The notes under the pieces were generated by a model that ran no database searches, had not been told where the DNA came from, and was given only the letters and a program-made list of their open reading frames with translations. 64,000 nt of DNA. Source: Poindextera sp036494815 (lineage in GTDB: Bacteria; Pseudomonadota; Alphaproteobacteria; Caulobacterales; Caulobacteraceae). Shown here piece after piece: positions 19,325 to 28,030 of this stretch. How positions within the stretch are numbered: the first letter of the stretch is position 1; each line of letters opens with the position of its first letter. Both the position numbers and the translations under genes were made by a program. Where the stretch lies: positions 124,001-188,000 of the forward strand of contig DASXNV010000032.1 of NCBI GenBank assembly GCA_036494815.1. The letters are read 5' to 3'.

Positions 19325-20260
19325 TCAGCCGGCGGCGAAGCACCAGGCGAGGATCGCCTTCTGGGCGTGGCTGCGGTTTTCCGCCTCGTCCCAAACCACC
19401 GATTGCGGACCGTCGAGCACGTCGTCGGTCACCTCTTCGCCCCGGTGGGCGGGCAGGCAGTGCAGGAACAGGGCGTCCGGGGCGGCCAGGGCCATCAGGT
19501 CGGAATCCACCTGATAGGGCTCCAGCGCCGCCAGGCGCTCGTCGTGATCCAGATCGCCCATCGACACCCAGGTGTCGGCGATCACCGCATCGGCGCCGCG
19601 GACCGCCTCGCGCGGATCCTCAGTGATCTCGATCCTTGCGCCCAGCTCCAGCCCGCGGGCGATATCCAGGCGATCGGGCGCATAGATCCTGGGCGCGGCC
19701 ACCCGCAGGGTGAAGCCGAGCTGGCCAGCCACATGCATGAAGCTGGCGCACATGTTGTTGCCATCGCCGACCCAGGCCAGGGTCTTGCCGGCCACGTCGC
19801 CGCGGTGTTCCTCGAAGGTCTGCAGGTCGGCGATGATCTGGCAGGGGTGGCTGGCGTCGCTGAGCCCGTTGATCACCGGCACGCTGGAAGCTAATGCGAA
19901 CCGCTCCAGGGTTTCGTGGCTGTTGGCGCGGATCATCACCGCATCGACCATGCGCGCGAGCACGCGGGCGGTGTCCTCCACGCTCTCGCCGCGGCCCAGC
20001 TGCATGTCGCTGGCGGTGGCGATGATCGAGCGGCCGCCCAGCTGGCGGATGGCGGCGTCGAACGAAAAGCGGGTGCGGGTCGAATTCTTCTCGAAGATCA
20101 TGGCCAAGGTGCGGTCCTTGGCCGGGGCGTCGACGTCAGGCCGGCCCTTGGGCCAGCCTACGCGCGCGGCCTTGCGCGCCCGCGCGTCGTCGATCAACCC
20201 ACGCAGGGTGGCGGTGTCCAACTTCCAAAGGTCTATGAAGTGGCGGGGGGAAACGGTCAT
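19325..20260 (-). CDS. argF: Ornithine carbamoyltransferase
   Basis: A 311-residue OTCase. It shows the carbamoyl-phosphate loop KNSTRTRFSFDAA, HPCQIIADLQTFEEH, and the ornithine loop HCLPAHRGEEVTDDVLDG. It makes citrulline from ornithine and carbamoyl phosphate. It follows argD with 70 bp between them and precedes hslO by about 130 bp, a gene order common in alphaproteobacteria. Confidence 0.97.
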   Translation of the reverse strand: MTVSPRHFIDLWKLDTATLRGLIDDARARKAARVGWPKGRPDVDAPAKDRTLAMIFEKNSTRTRFSFDAAIRQLGGRSIIATASDMQLGRGESVEDTARVLARMVDAVMIRANSHETLERFALASSVPVINGLSDASHPCQIIADLQTFEEHRGDVAGKTLAWVGDGNNMCASFMHVAGQLGFTLRVAAPRIYAPDRLDIARGLELGARIEITEDPREAVRGADAVIADTWVSMGDLDHDERLAALEPYQVDSDLMALAAPDALFLHCLPAHRGEEVTDDVLDGPQSVVWDEAENRSHAQKAILAWCFAAG

Positions 20261-20330
20261 CGGGAAAATCCAAAGGGCGCCCCGGTCGGAGGGCGCTCAG
20301 AGGCCGGAAGGAACGCGCGAAAAAGCCTTG

Positions 20331-21542
20331 CTAAGCGGCCGCTTTTCGTCGCATCGCCTCGCAAGTCTGTTCCAGTTTCTCCACTGCCTCGCGGGCCTCG
20401 TCCAGGGTCAGCACCAGGGGCGGCAGCAGGCGCACGCAGTTGTCGCCGCCGCCGGCGATCAACAGCTTGTGGTCGCGCGCCATGGTCATGAATTCGCGGT
20501 TGTTGGGCGCGAGCTTGATGCCAATCAGGAGGCCTTTGCCGCGGATATCCAGCACCACGTCCGGGAAGCGATCCTTTAAGCCAGTCAATTGCTGGCCCAG
20601 ATAGCCGGCGACTTCGCGCACATGGGCCAGGGTCTCAGGCTTGACGATCTCGTCGAAGGCTGCGGCCCCTACAGCCATGGCCAGGGGGTTGCCGCCATAG
20701 GTCGAGCCGTGTGAGCCCACGGTCATGCCCTTGGCCGCCTCGGCGGTGGCCAGGCAGGCGCCGACAGGAAAGCCGCCGCCCAGGGCCTTGGCCACGCACA
20801 TGATGTCGGGCGCGGCGTTTTCGGCCCAGTCATAGGCGAACAGGCGTCCGGTGCGGCCCAGGCCGCACTGGATTTCGTCATAGATGAGCAGGGCGCCGGC
20901 CTCGGTGCAAAGCTGACGCAGTTCGGTCAACTGGGCTTCGGTCAGCGAGCGGGCGCCGCCTTCGCCTTGCACCGGCTCGACGATCACCGCCGCGGTGGTC
21001 GGGCCAAGCGCGGCCTTCAGCGCATCCATGTCTCCGAATGGCAGGTGGATGTAGCCGGGCAACTGGGGCCCGAAGCCCTCCACATAGGTCGGGTTGCCCG
21101 CGGCGAACACCGCGGCATAGGAGCGGCCGTGGAAAGCGCCTTCGAAGCCGATCACATCGATCCGCTCGGGCTGGCCGTTCTTCCAGTGATATTTTCGCGC
21201 GGTCTTCAGCGCGCACTCCACCGCCTCGGTGCCGGAATTGGTGAAGAACACCACATCGGCGAAGGTGGCGGCGCACAGCTTGGCGGCCAGGGCTTCCTGC
21301 TCTGGAATCTGGTAGATGTTGGAGACGTGCCAGAGCTTTTCGCCCTGCTTCCTCAAGGCTTCCGTCAGGATCGGATTGGCGTGGCCCAAGGCGTTAACGG
21401 CGATGCCGGCGACGCAGTCCAGATAGACCTCACCGTCAGTGGAATAGAGGCGTGAGCCCTCACCTCGCTCGAAAGCCAGCGGGGCGCGGTTATAGACGCC
21501 CATGATGTGATCGCTGGAGCCGGCCGGCGTAGGGTCGGGCAT
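20331..21542 (-). CDS. argD: Acetylornithine aminotransferase (class III PLP enzyme)
   Basis: A 403-residue class III aminotransferase. ATG 21542 has GGGAGG upstream and is preferred over the ATG seven codons earlier. Signature segments: FTNSGTEAVECALKTARKYH, IYDEIQCGLGRTG, CVAKALGGGFPVGA with the PLP lysine, and SHGSTYGGNPLAMAVG. ArgD transaminates N-acetylglutamate semialdehyde and may also act in lysine synthesis. argF downstream confirms the arginine pathway. Confidence 0.95.
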   Translation of the reverse strand: MPDPTPAGSSDHIMGVYNRAPLAFERGEGSRLYSTDGEVYLDCVAGIAVNALGHANPILTEALRKQGEKLWHVSNIYQIPEQEALAAKLCAATFADVVFFTNSGTEAVECALKTARKYHWKNGQPERIDVIGFEGAFHGRSYAAVFAAGNPTYVEGFGPQLPGYIHLPFGDMDALKAALGPTTAAVIVEPVQGEGGARSLTEAQLTELRQLCTEAGALLIYDEIQCGLGRTGRLFAYDWAENAAPDIMCVAKALGGGFPVGACLATAEAAKGMTVGSHGSTYGGNPLAMAVGAAAFDEIVKPETLAHVREVAGYLGQQLTGLKDRFPDVVLDIRGKGLLIGIKLAPNNREFMTMARDHKLLIAGGGDNCVRLLPPLVLTLDEAREAVEKLEQTCEAMRRKAAA

Positions 21543-21662
21543 CGAAGCCTCCCGAAGACGCAAGGTTCCCGCAGGGAACCGGAAGGCCGAGGCTTTTCGC
21601 CATACCGGCGCAATCTGTCAACCATCTGGCCGTGACAGTTTGAGGTGAATGCGCGGCGCCCA

Positions 21663-22490
21663 TCAGCTCTTCAGCCGATACCCCGTCTGGAACAGCCACC
21701 AGCAGACCACGGCCATGACCGCCGTCAGGCCGCCGATGGCGGCGACACCCACGGCGAGGGAGCCGTCGGCCTGGCCGATGAAGCCGTAGCGGAAGCCGGA
21801 GATCATGTAGAAGAACGGATTATAGTGTGACACCGTGCGGAACGGCTCGGGCAGCCGGTCCACCAGATAGAAGGTGCCGGACAGAAAGCTCATGGGCATG
21901 ACGATGAAATTGGTCACCGCCGCCAGATGGTCGAACTTTTCGGCCCACAGGCCGGTGACCATGCCGACCAGGCCCATGAGCAGCGAGGCGCCTAGTCCGA
22001 AATAGAGCACCGCCCACCAATGGGCGATGGTGAAATGGGCGAAGATAAGCACCGACAGAGCCGTGATGATCCCTACGAAGATCCCGCGGGTGGCCGCCCC
22101 GGCGGCGAAGGCCCAGACCTGTTCGGTGGGTGACAGGGGCGGGGTCAGGAAGTCCTGGGTCAGGCCCATCATCTTGGCCTGCATCAGTGATGACGAGGAA
22201 TTGGCGAAGGCGGCGTTCATGATCGACATCATGATCAGCCCCGGGCCGATGAAAATGGCGAACGGCACGCCATGCACCGGCGGTCGTGCGCCGCTGGCCG
22301 CCACGGTGAACACCATCAGATAGAGCAGGGTGTTCACCACTGGAGCGATCACGGTCTGCATTCCGACCTTCCAGAACCGGCGGATCTCCTTGAGATACAG
22401 GGTCTGGACGCCGGTCCAATTGACCCCGGGATAGTCCCGGGGGGCGGGGGGGATCACGGGCGAGGCCGCACTGTCAGCCATATCTTTCAT
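21663..22490 (-). CDS. ABC-2 type transporter permease
   Basis: About 275 residues with roughly six membrane segments (VIAPVVNTLLYLMVFTVAAS, FAIFIGPGLIMMSIMNAAF, GIFVGIITALSVLIFAHFT, ASLLMGLVGMVTGLW, NFIVMPMSFLSGTFYLVD and the C-terminal VGVAAIGGLTAVMAVVCWW). It resembles the YadH/NodJ permeases. No ATPase is adjacent in the window. The start is MKDM at 22490 (AAGGG upstream) or the ATG three codons later. It is divergent from gcrA across 230 bp. Confidence 0.88.
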   Translation of the reverse strand: MKDMADSAASPVIPPAPRDYPGVNWTGVQTLYLKEIRRFWKVGMQTVIAPVVNTLLYLMVFTVAASGARPPVHGVPFAIFIGPGLIMMSIMNAAFANSSSSLMQAKMMGLTQDFLTPPLSPTEQVWAFAAGAATRGIFVGIITALSVLIFAHFTIAHWWAVLYFGLGASLLMGLVGMVTGLWAEKFDHLAAVTNFIVMPMSFLSGTFYLVDRLPEPFRTVSHYNPFFYMISGFRYGFIGQADGSLAVGVAAIGGLTAVMAVVCWWLFQTGYRLKS

Positions 22491-22611
22491 GCCCTTGATG
22501 TGCGCCTTGACCGGCGTCTGGGCAAGGGGAGCGGCGCAAGAGCTTTGGCCTGCGACTTTTCGCCCCCACATATAGATCCTGTGGACGGACGGTGAGGCGC
22601 CCATTGTGTCC

Positions 22612-22682
22612 GTTAAGAGTTTAGTTACTGTATCTAGTAGGAGCGGCCTTCCGTTGGGGCGCTGGGAACTAGATGTTGAATC
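22612..22682 (+). promoter_or_regulatory. Candidate gcrA control region: GANTC site and TTAA half-site
   Basis: GAATC at 22678-22682, 40 bp before the gcrA start, is a CcrM-type GANTC methylation site. GTTAAG at 22612 followed by GTTAC nine bases on looks like a loose CtrA-type pair but its spacing and second half do not match TTAA-N7-TTAA. The region is AT-richer than its surroundings. In Caulobacter gcrA is under CtrA/DnaA control, which makes sites here expected, but the match is weak. Confidence 0.35.
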
Positions 22683-22721
22683 CCGGCGATGCGCGGGCCG
22701 CAATGCGGGTGGAGGTGTGCG

Positions 22722-23228
22722 ATGGGTTGGACCGACGAGCGCGTTGAATCCTTGAAGAAGCTCTGGCTGGACGGACTTTCCGCCAGCCAGATCGCTAAAC
22801 AGTTAGGCGGGGTCACCCGCAACGCCGTGATCGGCAAGGTCCATCGTCTGGGCCTGTCAGGCCGCGCGGCGCCTTCGCAGCCGGCGCGCCCGGTGTTCAA
22901 GGCGCCCCGTCCGCCGCGGCCGGTCAGCGCCGCGCCGGCGCCGCGCCGCGTCGAGGCTCACGCCCATGCTCAGGCTCAGGCCGCGACGGCTCCGGTTCCG
23001 GTGGTCTATGTGGAGGAGCCGGGTTCGGCCACCGTGCTGACCCTGGGCGCGCATATGTGCAAGTGGCCGATCGGCGATCCGTCCACCGACGGTTTCACTT
23101 TCTGTGGCCGCCGCGGCGCCGAGGGGCCCTACTGCGTCGAGCACGCCCGCGTGGCCTATCAGCCGCAACAGCCGCGCAAGCGGTCAGGCGCCACCGAACT
23201 GGCCCGGTCGCTGCGCCGGTATATCTAG
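22722..23228 (+). CDS. gcrA: GcrA cell-cycle regulator
   Basis: A 168-residue protein starting MGWTDERVESLKKLWLDG with GGAGG upstream. The first 45 residues, including LSASQIAKQLGGVTRNAVIG and KVHRLGLSGR, are the characteristic GcrA DNA-binding helix-turn-helix. A Pro/Ala-rich linker follows, then a C-terminal domain with CKWPIGDPSTDGFTFCG and YCVEHARVAYQP. GcrA binds RNA polymerase sigma-70 and activates promoters carrying methylated GANTC. Its length is close to the Caulobacter protein. The stop codon lies in a tandem duplication. Confidence 0.97.
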   Translation: MGWTDERVESLKKLWLDGLSASQIAKQLGGVTRNAVIGKVHRLGLSGRAAPSQPARPVFKAPRPPRPVSAAPAPRRVEAHAHAQAQAATAPVPVVYVEEPGSATVLTLGAHMCKWPIGDPSTDGFTFCGRRGAEGPYCVEHARVAYQPQQPRKRSGATELARSLRRYI

Positions 23229-23249
23229 AGCGAGTATATCTAGAGCGAG
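23220..23249 (+). repeat. 15-bp tandem direct repeat spanning the gcrA stop
   Basis: TATATCTAGAGCGAG occurs twice head to tail with no mismatch (23220-23234, 23235-23249). The first copy supplies the last gcrA codons and its TAG. Directly after lies a T5 and then a G8 run. The unit's core TAGAGCG is the same as the edge of the dyad repeats at 49233-49348. Confidence 0.9.
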
Positions 23250-23296
23250 TTTTTCCCTTTGCCGGGGGGGGCGGGGACGGCGGGTAGGCGCAGGCC

Positions 23297-23898
23297 ATGA
23301 TCTATCTCGTGCGTCATGGCCGGACGACCTTCAACGCCGAGGGGCGATTCCAGGGCGACCTGGACTCGCCCCTGACGCCCCTGGGCCGGACCAGGTCGTT
23401 CAGGTCGGCCAGATGCTCAAAGGGCTGATCGGCTCGCCCGAGGGCTGGATCACTCAGGCCAGTCACCTCGGCCGCGCCGTCCATACCGGCCAGGTCATCT
23501 GCACCGAGATCGGCGCCGCCGCGGACTTCACCCTGGACGCCCGCTTGGCCGAGGTCCGCCTGGGCGAGTGGAACGGCCTCACCGACGAAGAGATCGAGTC
23601 GCCCTCGCCCGGACTTCTCGACGGAACCACGCGATACGACTTCTTTTTCCGTGCGCCCGGCGAAGAGAGCTATGACGCCTTCGCCGCCCGTCTGGGCGAC
23701 TGGTTGGCGGAGGCCGCCCGCGACCCGCATCCGCGTATCGCCATTTCGCACGGCGTCGCTGGAAGAGTGCTGCGCGGACTCTATCTCGGCCTGGACAAGG
23801 CCGAGGCCCTGCGCCTGGAAACGCCCCAGGACGCTGTATTTCGCCTTGCAGACGGACGGGCGGAGCGGATTTTATACGAACCAGCAACTGCGGGATAG
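23297..23898 (+). pseudogene. Histidine phosphatase (phosphoglycerate-mutase family), frameshifted
   Basis: Two frames together make one histidine phosphatase. From ATG 23297 the frame reads MIYLVRHGRTTFNAEGRFQG and DLDSPLTPLGR, the RHG motif and N-terminal part, then breaks at about 23389. The other frame continues DQVVQVGQMLKGLIGS, HTGQVICTEIG, RLGEWNGLTDEEIE and ISHGVAGRVLRGLYLG (second catalytic His). Restoring one G at 23387-23389 (CGG-GAC) joins them into a normal ~201-residue protein. Both catalytic halves are intact, so a very recent mutation or a sequencing error is equally possible. It is directly downstream of gcrA. Confidence 0.75.
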
Positions 23899-23923
23899 GC
23901 CGTGTCTGTGCGAGGGGAATGGC

Positions 23924-25717
23924 ATGGGTTTGAAGTGGCTGCCGTCGGTTGGCGTTTCGGCCCTGGCCTTGGCGATGGCGCCGCCTCTGGGAGCTGCGCC
24001 TATACAGGCCCAAACAACTCAAGCAAAGCACGGCGCCGCCGACGCCCGATTCAAAGCGCTCTACACACGCGAATGGGCCTGGCGCAAACAGCAGCTGCAG
24101 GTCGAGGAAGACGACACCGGCGGTCCGATCGAATCCGATCTGCCCGATGTCAGCGCCGTGGCCGAGGCCAAGCGGTTGGCCTATTGGACCCATGTCCTGG
24201 CCGAGCTGAAAACCATCAGGCCATCTCAGCTCTCGTCCGAACCGCAGCTCAACTACGCCGTCTACCGCGCTCAGATCGTCTCCCTGGTCGCCGAACAACA
24301 GTTTCGCGAATATGAAAAGCCGCTCAACTCCGACACCTATTTCTGGGGCGAGCTCGCCGCGACCGCGCGCCAGCCGTTCAAGACCGAGGCCGACTACCGA
24401 AACTTCCTGCGCCAGCTGAACGAAGTCCCGCGCTACTTCGCCGACGAGACCGCCAATATGCGGGCCGGCCTGGCGCGCGGCTTCACCCCGCCCAAAATAA
24501 CGCTGGTGGGCCGCGACACCACCATCGCCGCGGTGGCCGAGGCCAAGACCCCGCTGGATACGGTGTTCTACCAGCCGTTCCAGGCCATGCCGGCTTCGAT
24601 CCCCGCCGCGGTGCAGGCGCAGCTTCGCGACCAGGCGATCAAGGTGATCGGCGACAAGGTCATTCCGGCGCACCAGGCCCTGCTCACCTTCATGCGCGAC
24701 GACTACATCCCTCACGCCCGCGACAGCTTGGCCGCGGAGGCCCTTCCGGACGGTGAGGCCTATTACCAGTCCAAAATCGTCGAGTTCGCCACGGTGGATC
24801 TGACTCCAGCCCAAATCCATCAGATCGGCCTGGATGAGGTGGTCTCGATCCACGCCCAGATGCTGCAGGTGATGCAGGAGGTGGGATTCAAGGGTGACCT
24901 GCCGGCCTTTCTGGCCTTCCTGCGCACCGATCCGCAGTTCTACGCCAAGACCCCGGACGAGCTTCTGAAGGACACCGCCTATATCGCCAAGGAATTCGAC
25001 GGCAAGGCCGGAACCTGGTTCGGCCACCTGCCGCGCTCTCGCTTCACCATCACTGCGGTGCCGCCGGAGATCGCGCCCTTCTACACTGCCGGCCGGGGTG
25101 GGGCGGGGCTCTATCTGGTCAATACCTACGACCTGCCGTCGCGGCCGCTCTATTCCCTACCGGCCCTGACCCTGCACGAGTCAGCGCCGGGCCACGCCTT
25201 CCAGATCCCGCTGGCGGCTGAGAACCGCACCCAGCCGGACTTCCGCCGCCAGGTCTATATCTCGGCCTATGGCGAGGGTTGGGCGCTCTATTGCGAGAAG
25301 CTGGGCCTGGAAATGGGCATGTACCGGACGCCCTATGAGCGCTTCGGCATGCTCAGCTATCAGATGTGGCGCGCCGCTCGGCTGGTGGTCGACACGGGCA
25401 TTCACCACGACGGCTGGACCCGCGAGCAGGCCCAGGCCTATTTGCGCGAAAACACCGCCCTGTCGAACCGCGAGATCCAAACCGAGGTCGACCGCTACAT
25501 CTCCTGGCCCGGCCAGGCCCTGTCCTATTATCTGGGCGAGCGGGCCATCCTGCAGGCCCGCGCCAGGGCGGAGAAAGCCCTAGGGCCGAAGTTCAATATC
25601 CGCGCCTTCCACGACACCATTCTGGACCTGGGATCGGCGCCCATCCCGGTGATCGACCAGCGCATCGACCGCTTCATCGCCGAGGGCGGCAAGGGGCCCT
25701 ATCCTGACGAGGAATAG
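23924..25717 (+). CDS. DUF885 family secreted protein (putative metallopeptidase)
   Basis: A 597-residue protein from ATG 23924 with AGGGGA upstream. The first 30 residues (LPSVGVSALALAMAPPLGAA, then PIQAQ) look like a Sec signal peptide. The conserved DUF885 core is present: TLHESAPGHAFQIP near residue 417 and AYGEGWALYCEKLG near 450, together giving HExxxGH-like and Glu zinc ligands. Such proteins are regarded as periplasmic or extracellular peptidases of gluzincin type, but substrates are unknown. It lies 25 bp after the histidine phosphatase reading frame. Confidence 0.9.
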   Translation: MGLKWLPSVGVSALALAMAPPLGAAPIQAQTTQAKHGAADARFKALYTREWAWRKQQLQVEEDDTGGPIESDLPDVSAVAEAKRLAYWTHVLAELKTIRPSQLSSEPQLNYAVYRAQIVSLVAEQQFREYEKPLNSDTYFWGELAATARQPFKTEADYRNFLRQLNEVPRYFADETANMRAGLARGFTPPKITLVGRDTTIAAVAEAKTPLDTVFYQPFQAMPASIPAAVQAQLRDQAIKVIGDKVIPAHQALLTFMRDDYIPHARDSLAAEALPDGEAYYQSKIVEFATVDLTPAQIHQIGLDEVVSIHAQMLQVMQEVGFKGDLPAFLAFLRTDPQFYAKTPDELLKDTAYIAKEFDGKAGTWFGHLPRSRFTITAVPPEIAPFYTAGRGGAGLYLVNTYDLPSRPLYSLPALTLHESAPGHAFQIPLAAENRTQPDFRRQVYISAYGEGWALYCEKLGLEMGMYRTPYERFGMLSYQMWRAARLVVDTGIHHDGWTREQAQAYLRENTALSNREIQTEVDRYISWPGQALSYYLGERAILQARARAEKALGPKFNIRAFHDTILDLGSAPIPVIDQRIDRFIAEGGKGPYPDEE

Positions 25718-25789
25718 GCCCGCACTGGTGTTCGCGCCCGCAGAGCGCTAGAAGCGCCGCCACCCTTTCAGACGGCAGCGCAAGAAACC

Positions 25790-26536
25790 ATGGCCGGACA
25801 CTCAAAATTCAAGAACATCCAGTTCCGCAAGGGCGCCCAGGATAAGAAGCGCTCCAAGCTGTTTTCCAAGCTGTCGCGCGACATCACCCTGGCCGCGCGC
25901 CAGGGCGTGCCCGACCCGGGCTCCAACGCCCGCCTGCGCCTGGCCATCACCAATGCTCGCGCCGAGTCCATGCCCCGGGACAATATCGAGCGGGCGATCA
26001 AGAAGGCCCTGGGCGGCGAAACCGACTCCTACGAGGAAATCCGCTACGAGGGCCGCGGTCCTGGCGGCATCGGCCTGATCGTCGAGGTGCTGACTGACAA
26101 CCGCAACCGCGCGGCGGCCTCGATCCGTTCGCTGTTCGGCAAGAATGGCGGCAATCTCGGTGAAAGCGGCTCGGCGGCGTTCATGTTCGATCGCCTGGGC
26201 CAGATCGTCTATCCGGCGACGGCCGGTTCCGAGGACGCGGTGATGGAGGCGGCCATCGAGGCCGGCGCCCACGACGTCGAATCCGACGAGGACGGCCACA
26301 CCATCTACACCGCCTTCGAAGACCTGGCGGTGGTGATCGAAGCGCTGGAAGCCAACCTGGGTCCGGCCAAGTCGACGGCCATCGTCTGGAAGCCGCAGTC
26401 TCCGACCCCGGTCTCGGCCGAGGAGGCGAGTGCCCTGTTCAAGCTGATCGACGCCCTGGACGACGATGATGACGTCCAGACCGTCTATACCAACGCCGAT
26501 TTCACCGACGACCAGCTGGGAAGCTGGGGGGCGTAG
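25790..26536 (+). CDS. yebC: YebC/PmpR-family protein
   Basis: A 248-residue YebC protein beginning MAGHSKFKNIQFRKGAQDKK, followed by KLSRDITLAARQGVPDPGSN and the three-domain body with GPGGIGLIVEVLTDNRNR and VYTNADF at the end. The family acts as a transcriptional regulator in some species and has recently been linked to translation of proline-rich stretches. It precedes ruvC, the usual order in proteobacteria, but here a 379-bp gap with regulatory motifs separates them. Confidence 0.96.
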   Translation: MAGHSKFKNIQFRKGAQDKKRSKLFSKLSRDITLAARQGVPDPGSNARLRLAITNARAESMPRDNIERAIKKALGGETDSYEEIRYEGRGPGGIGLIVEVLTDNRNRAAASIRSLFGKNGGNLGESGSAAFMFDRLGQIVYPATAGSEDAVMEAAIEAGAHDVESDEDGHTIYTAFEDLAVVIEALEANLGPAKSTAIVWKPQSPTPVSAEEASALFKLIDALDDDDDVQTVYTNADFTDDQLGSWGA

Positions 26537-26915
26537 GGGCCGGCCCGACCCCGCTTGTCCGCGGAGGCTGGCCGTCCATCAAACTGAGTCGTAGCAAGGG
26601 GTCGCCTTCGCGATCCGGCGTCTCGACGCCCGTGTTCCGGCCGATGGGACCAAAGACCGCAGTCCAATGCACGGAACGTATGGTGAACGCCTGGAGCGAT
26701 GGAGCTGACCTCTTCCGCCGCCTCCCCACATCCTACTCCTCTGAAAATTAACCTCTATTAATGCCTTCCGTGCGCGTTAACCTGTCGTTAACCATATTTT
26801 TCAAGGCTCTGTTCACACTTTGTTTTTAACGCCCAGGTAACCCCGTTTAGTAAGGGTTTGTTAACCACATTCCGCCTTTGCCTGGGAGGCCGGCTCGGGC
26901 GATGGTTGGGAACAC
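26537..26915. other. Long AT-rich intergenic region before ruvC
   Basis: 379 bp without a gene. The first half is G+C-rich and shows only a GAGTC (GANTC) at 26586. From about 26740 to 26870 it turns clearly AT-rich and carries repeated TTAA motifs (separate entry). TTAACCACA at 26861 is one base from the DnaA-box consensus. No small frame with a convincing ribosome site was found. Confidence 0.8.
26748..26866 (+). promoter_or_regulatory. Cluster of CtrA-like binding sites upstream of ruvC
   Basis: Four pairs of TTAA-type half-sites lie in 119 bp: TTAA-N6-TTAA (26748-26761), a perfect TTAA-N7-TTAACCAT (26777-26795), TTAA-N7-GTAA (26826-26840) and GTAA-N7-TTAACC (26850-26866). TTAA-N7-TTAA is the established CtrA consensus in Caulobacter. 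The second site is exact, the third and fourth each differ at one or two positions. They are 50 to 170 bp upstream of the ruvC start, which heads the ruv-tol-pal cluster. Confidence 0.6.
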
Positions 26916-27419
26916 ATGACGAACGCGATTCGCATCCTCGGACTGGACCCTGGCCTGCGCCGCACCGGCTGGGGCGTGGTGGCGGTGGACGGCGCGCGGC
27001 TGATCCATATCGCCCATGGGGTGATCGCCCCGCGCGACACCCTGCCGTTCGCCGAGCGGCTGCTGTTCCTGTTCCAGGCCATCTGCGCGGTGATCGTCGA
27101 GCACCAGCCGCATGAGGCGGCGGTGGAGGAAACCTTCGTCACCGCCAACGGCTCCTCGACCCTCAAGCTGGGCCATGCCCGCGCCGCGGCCATGATCGCT
27201 CCGGCCCAGGCGGGCCTGCTGGTGGCGGAATACGCCGCCAAGGTGGTCAAGAAGGCCATTGTCGGCACGGGCGGGGCGGACAAGGATCAGGTGGCCTTCA
27301 TGATCGCCCGTCTGTTGCCCACCGCCGGCGCCCCCACCGCTGACGCCGCTGACGCCCTGGCCGTGGCTATCACCCACGCCCACGCCAGACGGGCGCGCAA
27401 GCTGGGCGCCGCCGCGTGA
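26916..27419 (+). CDS. ruvC: Holliday-junction endonuclease RuvC
   Basis: A 167-residue RuvC with the acidic active site: ILGLDPGLRRTGWG (first Asp), AAVEETFVTANGSSTLKLG (Glu) and TADAADALAVAITHAH (C-terminal Asp pair). It resolves Holliday junctions in homologous recombination with RuvAB. GGGAA precedes ATG 26916. Its TGA overlaps the GTG of ruvA. Confidence 0.98.
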   Translation: MTNAIRILGLDPGLRRTGWGVVAVDGARLIHIAHGVIAPRDTLPFAERLLFLFQAICAVIVEHQPHEAAVEETFVTANGSSTLKLGHARAAAMIAPAQAGLLVAEYAAKVVKKAIVGTGGADKDQVAFMIARLLPTAGAPTADAADALAVAITHAHARRARKLGAAA

Positions 27420-28030
27420 TCGGCCGTCTGCGCGGTCTGGTGGCCGAGGTCGGCGAGGAAGAGGCGCTGATCGATGTGGGCGGGGTCGGCTATGTGGTCC
27501 GCTGTGGCGGTCGCACGCTCTCGCGCCTGCCGGCTCCAGGGGGCGAGGCTCTGATCCATATTGAATCCCATTGGTCCGAGGCCGCGGGGCCGCGCCTCTA
27601 CGGCTTTCTCAGCCGTGAGGAACGCCGCGCCTTCGTCATGCTGCAGAATATTCAGGGCGTCGGCCCCAAGGCGGCGCTGGGGGTGCTTGATGTGCTGTCG
27701 CCCGCCGAACTGGCCGGCGCCGTGGCCCGCGAGGACAAGGCCGCGGTGGGGCGGGCTCAAGGGGTCGGTCCAAAGCTCGCCATCCGCATCATCACCGAGT
27801 TGAAGGGTAAGCCCATCAGCGAAGACCCGATCGCCGCTGTTCCATTGGGGCAGGTCCATCATCGCCCTGCGGCGCCGTCGGCGGCCGGCGAAGCCGTGGC
27901 GGCTCTGATGGGTCTGGGCGTGGCCGAGGTCCTGGCGCGCCGGCATGTGGAGGCGGCGGCGCTGCGTCTGGGCGAAGAAGCCGATGAGCGGGCGTTGATC
28001 AAGGCGGCCCTGCAGGAGCTGGGCCGGTGA
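27416..28030 (+). CDS. ruvA: Holliday-junction branch-migration protein RuvA
   Basis: A 204-residue RuvA: N-terminal OB fold (IGRLRGLVAEVGEEEALIDV), tandem helix-hairpin-helix motifs (LQNIQGVGPKAALGVLDVL; RAQGVGPKLAIRIITELKGK) and the C-terminal RuvB-contacting domain (EAVAALMGLGVAEVLARR). GTG start at 27416 shares bases with the ruvC stop (GTGA), so translation is coupled. RuvA holds the junction and loads the RuvB motor. Confidence 0.97.
   Translation: MIGRLRGLVAEVGEEEALIDVGGVGYVVRCGGRTLSRLPAPGGEALIHIESHWSEAAGPRLYGFLSREERRAFVMLQNIQGVGPKAALGVLDVLSPAELAGAVAREDKAAVGRAQGVGPKLAIRIITELKGKPISEDPIAAVPLGQVHHRPAAPSAAGEAVAALMGLGVAEVLARRHVEAAALRLGEEADERALIKAALQELGR

Noticed and set aside
26740..26870. 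Chromosome replication origin
   Set aside because: CtrA boxes and one near-DnaA box in AT-rich DNA recall the Caulobacter origin, but hemE and other usual neighbours are absent and there is only one weak DnaA-like box. Genome skew would decide.
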